From NCBI GenBank assembly GCA_023444765.1, contig JAEXLY010000290.1, forward strand, positions 1 through 7,361: DNA of 7,361 nucleotides. Reading direction: 5' to 3'. This DNA is from Pseudomonadota bacterium. Its GTDB lineage: Bacteria; Pseudomonadota; Gammaproteobacteria; Xanthomonadales; Xanthomonadaceae. The translations under genes were made by a program, and so were the position numbers. The first letter of the stretch is position 1. Every line of letters starts with the position of its first letter. Positions 6,424-7,361 of this stretch are shown here, piece by piece. The notes below the pieces were generated by a model. The model saw only the letters and a list, made by a program, of their open reading frames with translations, was not told where the DNA came from and made no database searches.

Positions 6424-7140
6424 ATGGAAGCAGTGATCGAGTCCGCGTCCGCACCCGCGTCCAGCGACATTCCAAGGCACTTCTATCGTGATGCGCCGCA
6501 GGATCCACACCAGCGCCGGCGACACCGGGCAGTCCTCTCGCTGCTGCACGACCTGCCGCCCGGTCGGGTGCTGGACTACGGCTTCGGCTGGGGGGACATC
6601 GCCTGGGCCGCGTCCAGGACCCATCCCGACATCCATGCCGTGGACGTCGAACAGCGCCGGGTCGAGTTCGCGCGCCGGCAGTACGCGCCGATTCCCTTCG
6701 ACCAGTGCAGGCCCGACGGCGTGGACTTCGCCGACGCCAGCTTCGACATCGTGCTGTCGATCGTGGTGCTGCCCTTCGTGCCCGACGACGAGGCCTACGT
6801 GGCCGAGCTGCGCCGCGTGCTGCGGCCCGGCGGCCACCTGATCATCGCCACCAAGACCTCGCAGTTCCTGCCGCGGATGTGGAAGCGCCTGAGCGGCCAG
6901 CGCGCGCGCGACCGCAACCCGTCGCCGGGCATCCGCCACCACGATGCGGGCGACGCCGCGGCGCTGCTGCAGCGCCACGGCTTCGGCATCCTCCGGCGCA
7001 GGGCCTTCTACGACCCGCCGTTCGAAGCCCGTCGCAACGCGGTGGACCTGGCCAACGGCGTCTTCGAGGCCGCGGGGGCCGCGCTCGGGCTGGTGGAGCC
7101 CGCCCCCTACCCGCTGTTCCTGGCCAGGCGCGAGGACTGA
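6424..7140 (+). CDS. Class I SAM-dependent methyltransferase (methyltransferase type 11-like)
   Basis: This encodes 238 residues from the ATG at 6424. The SAM-binding Rossmann fold is clear. Motif I is V-L-D-Y-G-F-G-W-G (49-57), and the acidic residue after strand two is D74 in H-A-V-D-V-E. Next come F-D-I-V-L-S-I-V-V-L-P-F-V (108-119, motif II region) and L-R-P-G-G-H-L-I-I-A-T (133-143, motif III). The C-terminal third (about 150-238) is family-specific and probably forms the acceptor pocket. Upstream codons to 6136 are open but read as Arg/Ala/Gly filler, so the later ATG is preferred; its ribosome-binding site is weak. It is divergent from a glycosyltransferase and near an exosortase-type decarboxylase, so methylation of a surface glycan or its precursor is the likely role. 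The substrate (sugar hydroxyl, amine or carboxylate) cannot be read from sequence, and a small-molecule substrate is possible. Length is normal and no motif is missing. Confidence 0.88.
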   Translation: MEAVIESASAPASSDIPRHFYRDAPQDPHQRRRHRAVLSLLHDLPPGRVLDYGFGWGDIAWAASRTHPDIHAVDVEQRRVEFARRQYAPIPFDQCRPDGVDFADASFDIVLSIVVLPFVPDDEAYVAELRRVLRPGGHLIIATKTSQFLPRMWKRLSGQRARDRNPSPGIRHHDAGDAAALLQRHGFGILRRRAFYDPPFEARRNAVDLANGVFEAAGAALGLVEPAPYPLFLARRED

Positions 7141-7147
7141 CACCGCC

Positions 7148-7185
7148 CCGCGCGAAGCCTGCCCTGCGGGATCAGCGGCGCGCGG
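7148..7185. terminator. Weak inverted repeat between convergent gene ends
   Basis: CCGCGCG (7148-7154) is the reverse complement of CGCGCGG (7179-7185), enclosing a 24-base loop that itself contains CCC-TGC-GGG (7162-7170). It covers the 31-base gap between the methyltransferase stop and the stop of the minus-strand gene and reaches into the latter. The long loop and absence of a T-tract make this a poor terminator. Confidence 0.2.
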
Positions 7186-7361
7186 CCTGCAGCCCGAAAG
7201 GATCGGACGCCAGCCACCGCACCCAGCGATGCCAGAGCGCCACGGCCGGCGGTGTGATCCGCACGTCCTGCGCCTGCGCGCGCGATCCCGGAACGGCGGC
7301 CGCGGGGGCCGCGGGCGACGTGGCTTCCACCGTCCTTCCCGTGGCGCTGGCGGCGCTGGGT
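7172..7361 (-). CDS. C-terminal 62 codons of an unidentified protein (5' part outside window)
   Basis: A minus-strand frame is open from the right edge to a TGA at 7174-7172. Third codon positions are G or C in about 54 of 62 codons, like the neighbouring genes, which supports real coding. The first 35 or so visible residues are an Ala/Pro/Ser/Thr-rich, probably disordered linker. The end is a short Trp-rich segment, A-L-W-H-R-W-V-R-W-L, followed by D-P-F-G-L-Q and a basic A-A-R-R terminus. No family is recognised. The Trp/Arg helix could sit at a membrane surface or be a small C-terminal docking helix. It converges on the methyltransferase with a 31-base gap. Confidence 0.55.
   Translation of the reverse strand, partial: PSAASATGRTVEATSPAAPAAAVPGSRAQAQDVRITPPAVALWHRWVRWLASDPFGLQAARR

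Noticed and set aside
1..7361. CRISPR array, tRNA, rRNA, insertion sequence
   Set aside because: No regularly spaced repeats, cloverleaf pattern, transposase motif or terminal inverted repeats were seen on either strand.

Overview
The window is GC-rich (third codon positions are overwhelmingly G or C) and carries gene families typical of Gram-negative exopolysaccharide loci that accompany the exosortase A / PEP-CTERM protein-sorting system. The clearest marker is the PLP-dependent decarboxylase at 3548-4807. Its whole-length pattern is that of the 'exosortase A system-associated' branch of fold-type III decarboxylases. Composition, the lipoprotein signal and the gene families suggest a high-GC proteobacterium; a Lysobacter/Luteimonas-like member of the Xanthomonadaceae is a reasonable guess but cannot be proven from this stretch.

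Layout. Positions 1-3312 hold two minus-strand genes that overlap by an ATGA junction. Upstream is a 546-residue lipoprotein with a sugar-active-enzyme-like architecture. Downstream is a secreted protein with seven FG-GAP/VCBS-type repeats and an ASPIC/UnbV domain, which runs off the left edge. A 235-base divergent intergenic region (3313-3547) contains an AT-rich island with a perfect CTATTG-N5-CAATAG dyad just before the next gene. The plus-strand decarboxylase (3548-4807) follows. It converges, with a 12-base gap and a palindrome spanning both stop codons, on a minus-strand GT4 glycosyltransferase (4820-5932, possibly starting at 6112). A GC-rich gap with nested hairpins (5933-6423) separates this from a divergent plus-strand class I methyltransferase (6424-7140). 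The right edge holds the last 62 codons of an unidentified minus-strand gene (7172-7361).

How the genes may work together. The glycosyltransferase and methyltransferase are cytoplasmic enzymes that would build and decorate a surface glycan. The decarboxylase probably makes an amine-type building block or modifier for the same exosortase-linked pathway; its substrate is unknown. The lipoprotein and the beta-propeller protein are exported and probably translationally coupled, so they may bind, trim or organise the polysaccharide or a protein partner at the cell surface. The overlapping propeller/lipoprotein pair next to an exosortase-type decarboxylase is the most noteworthy part of the window. 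The link to exosortase rests on family recognition, because no exosortase or PEP-CTERM tail is visible here.
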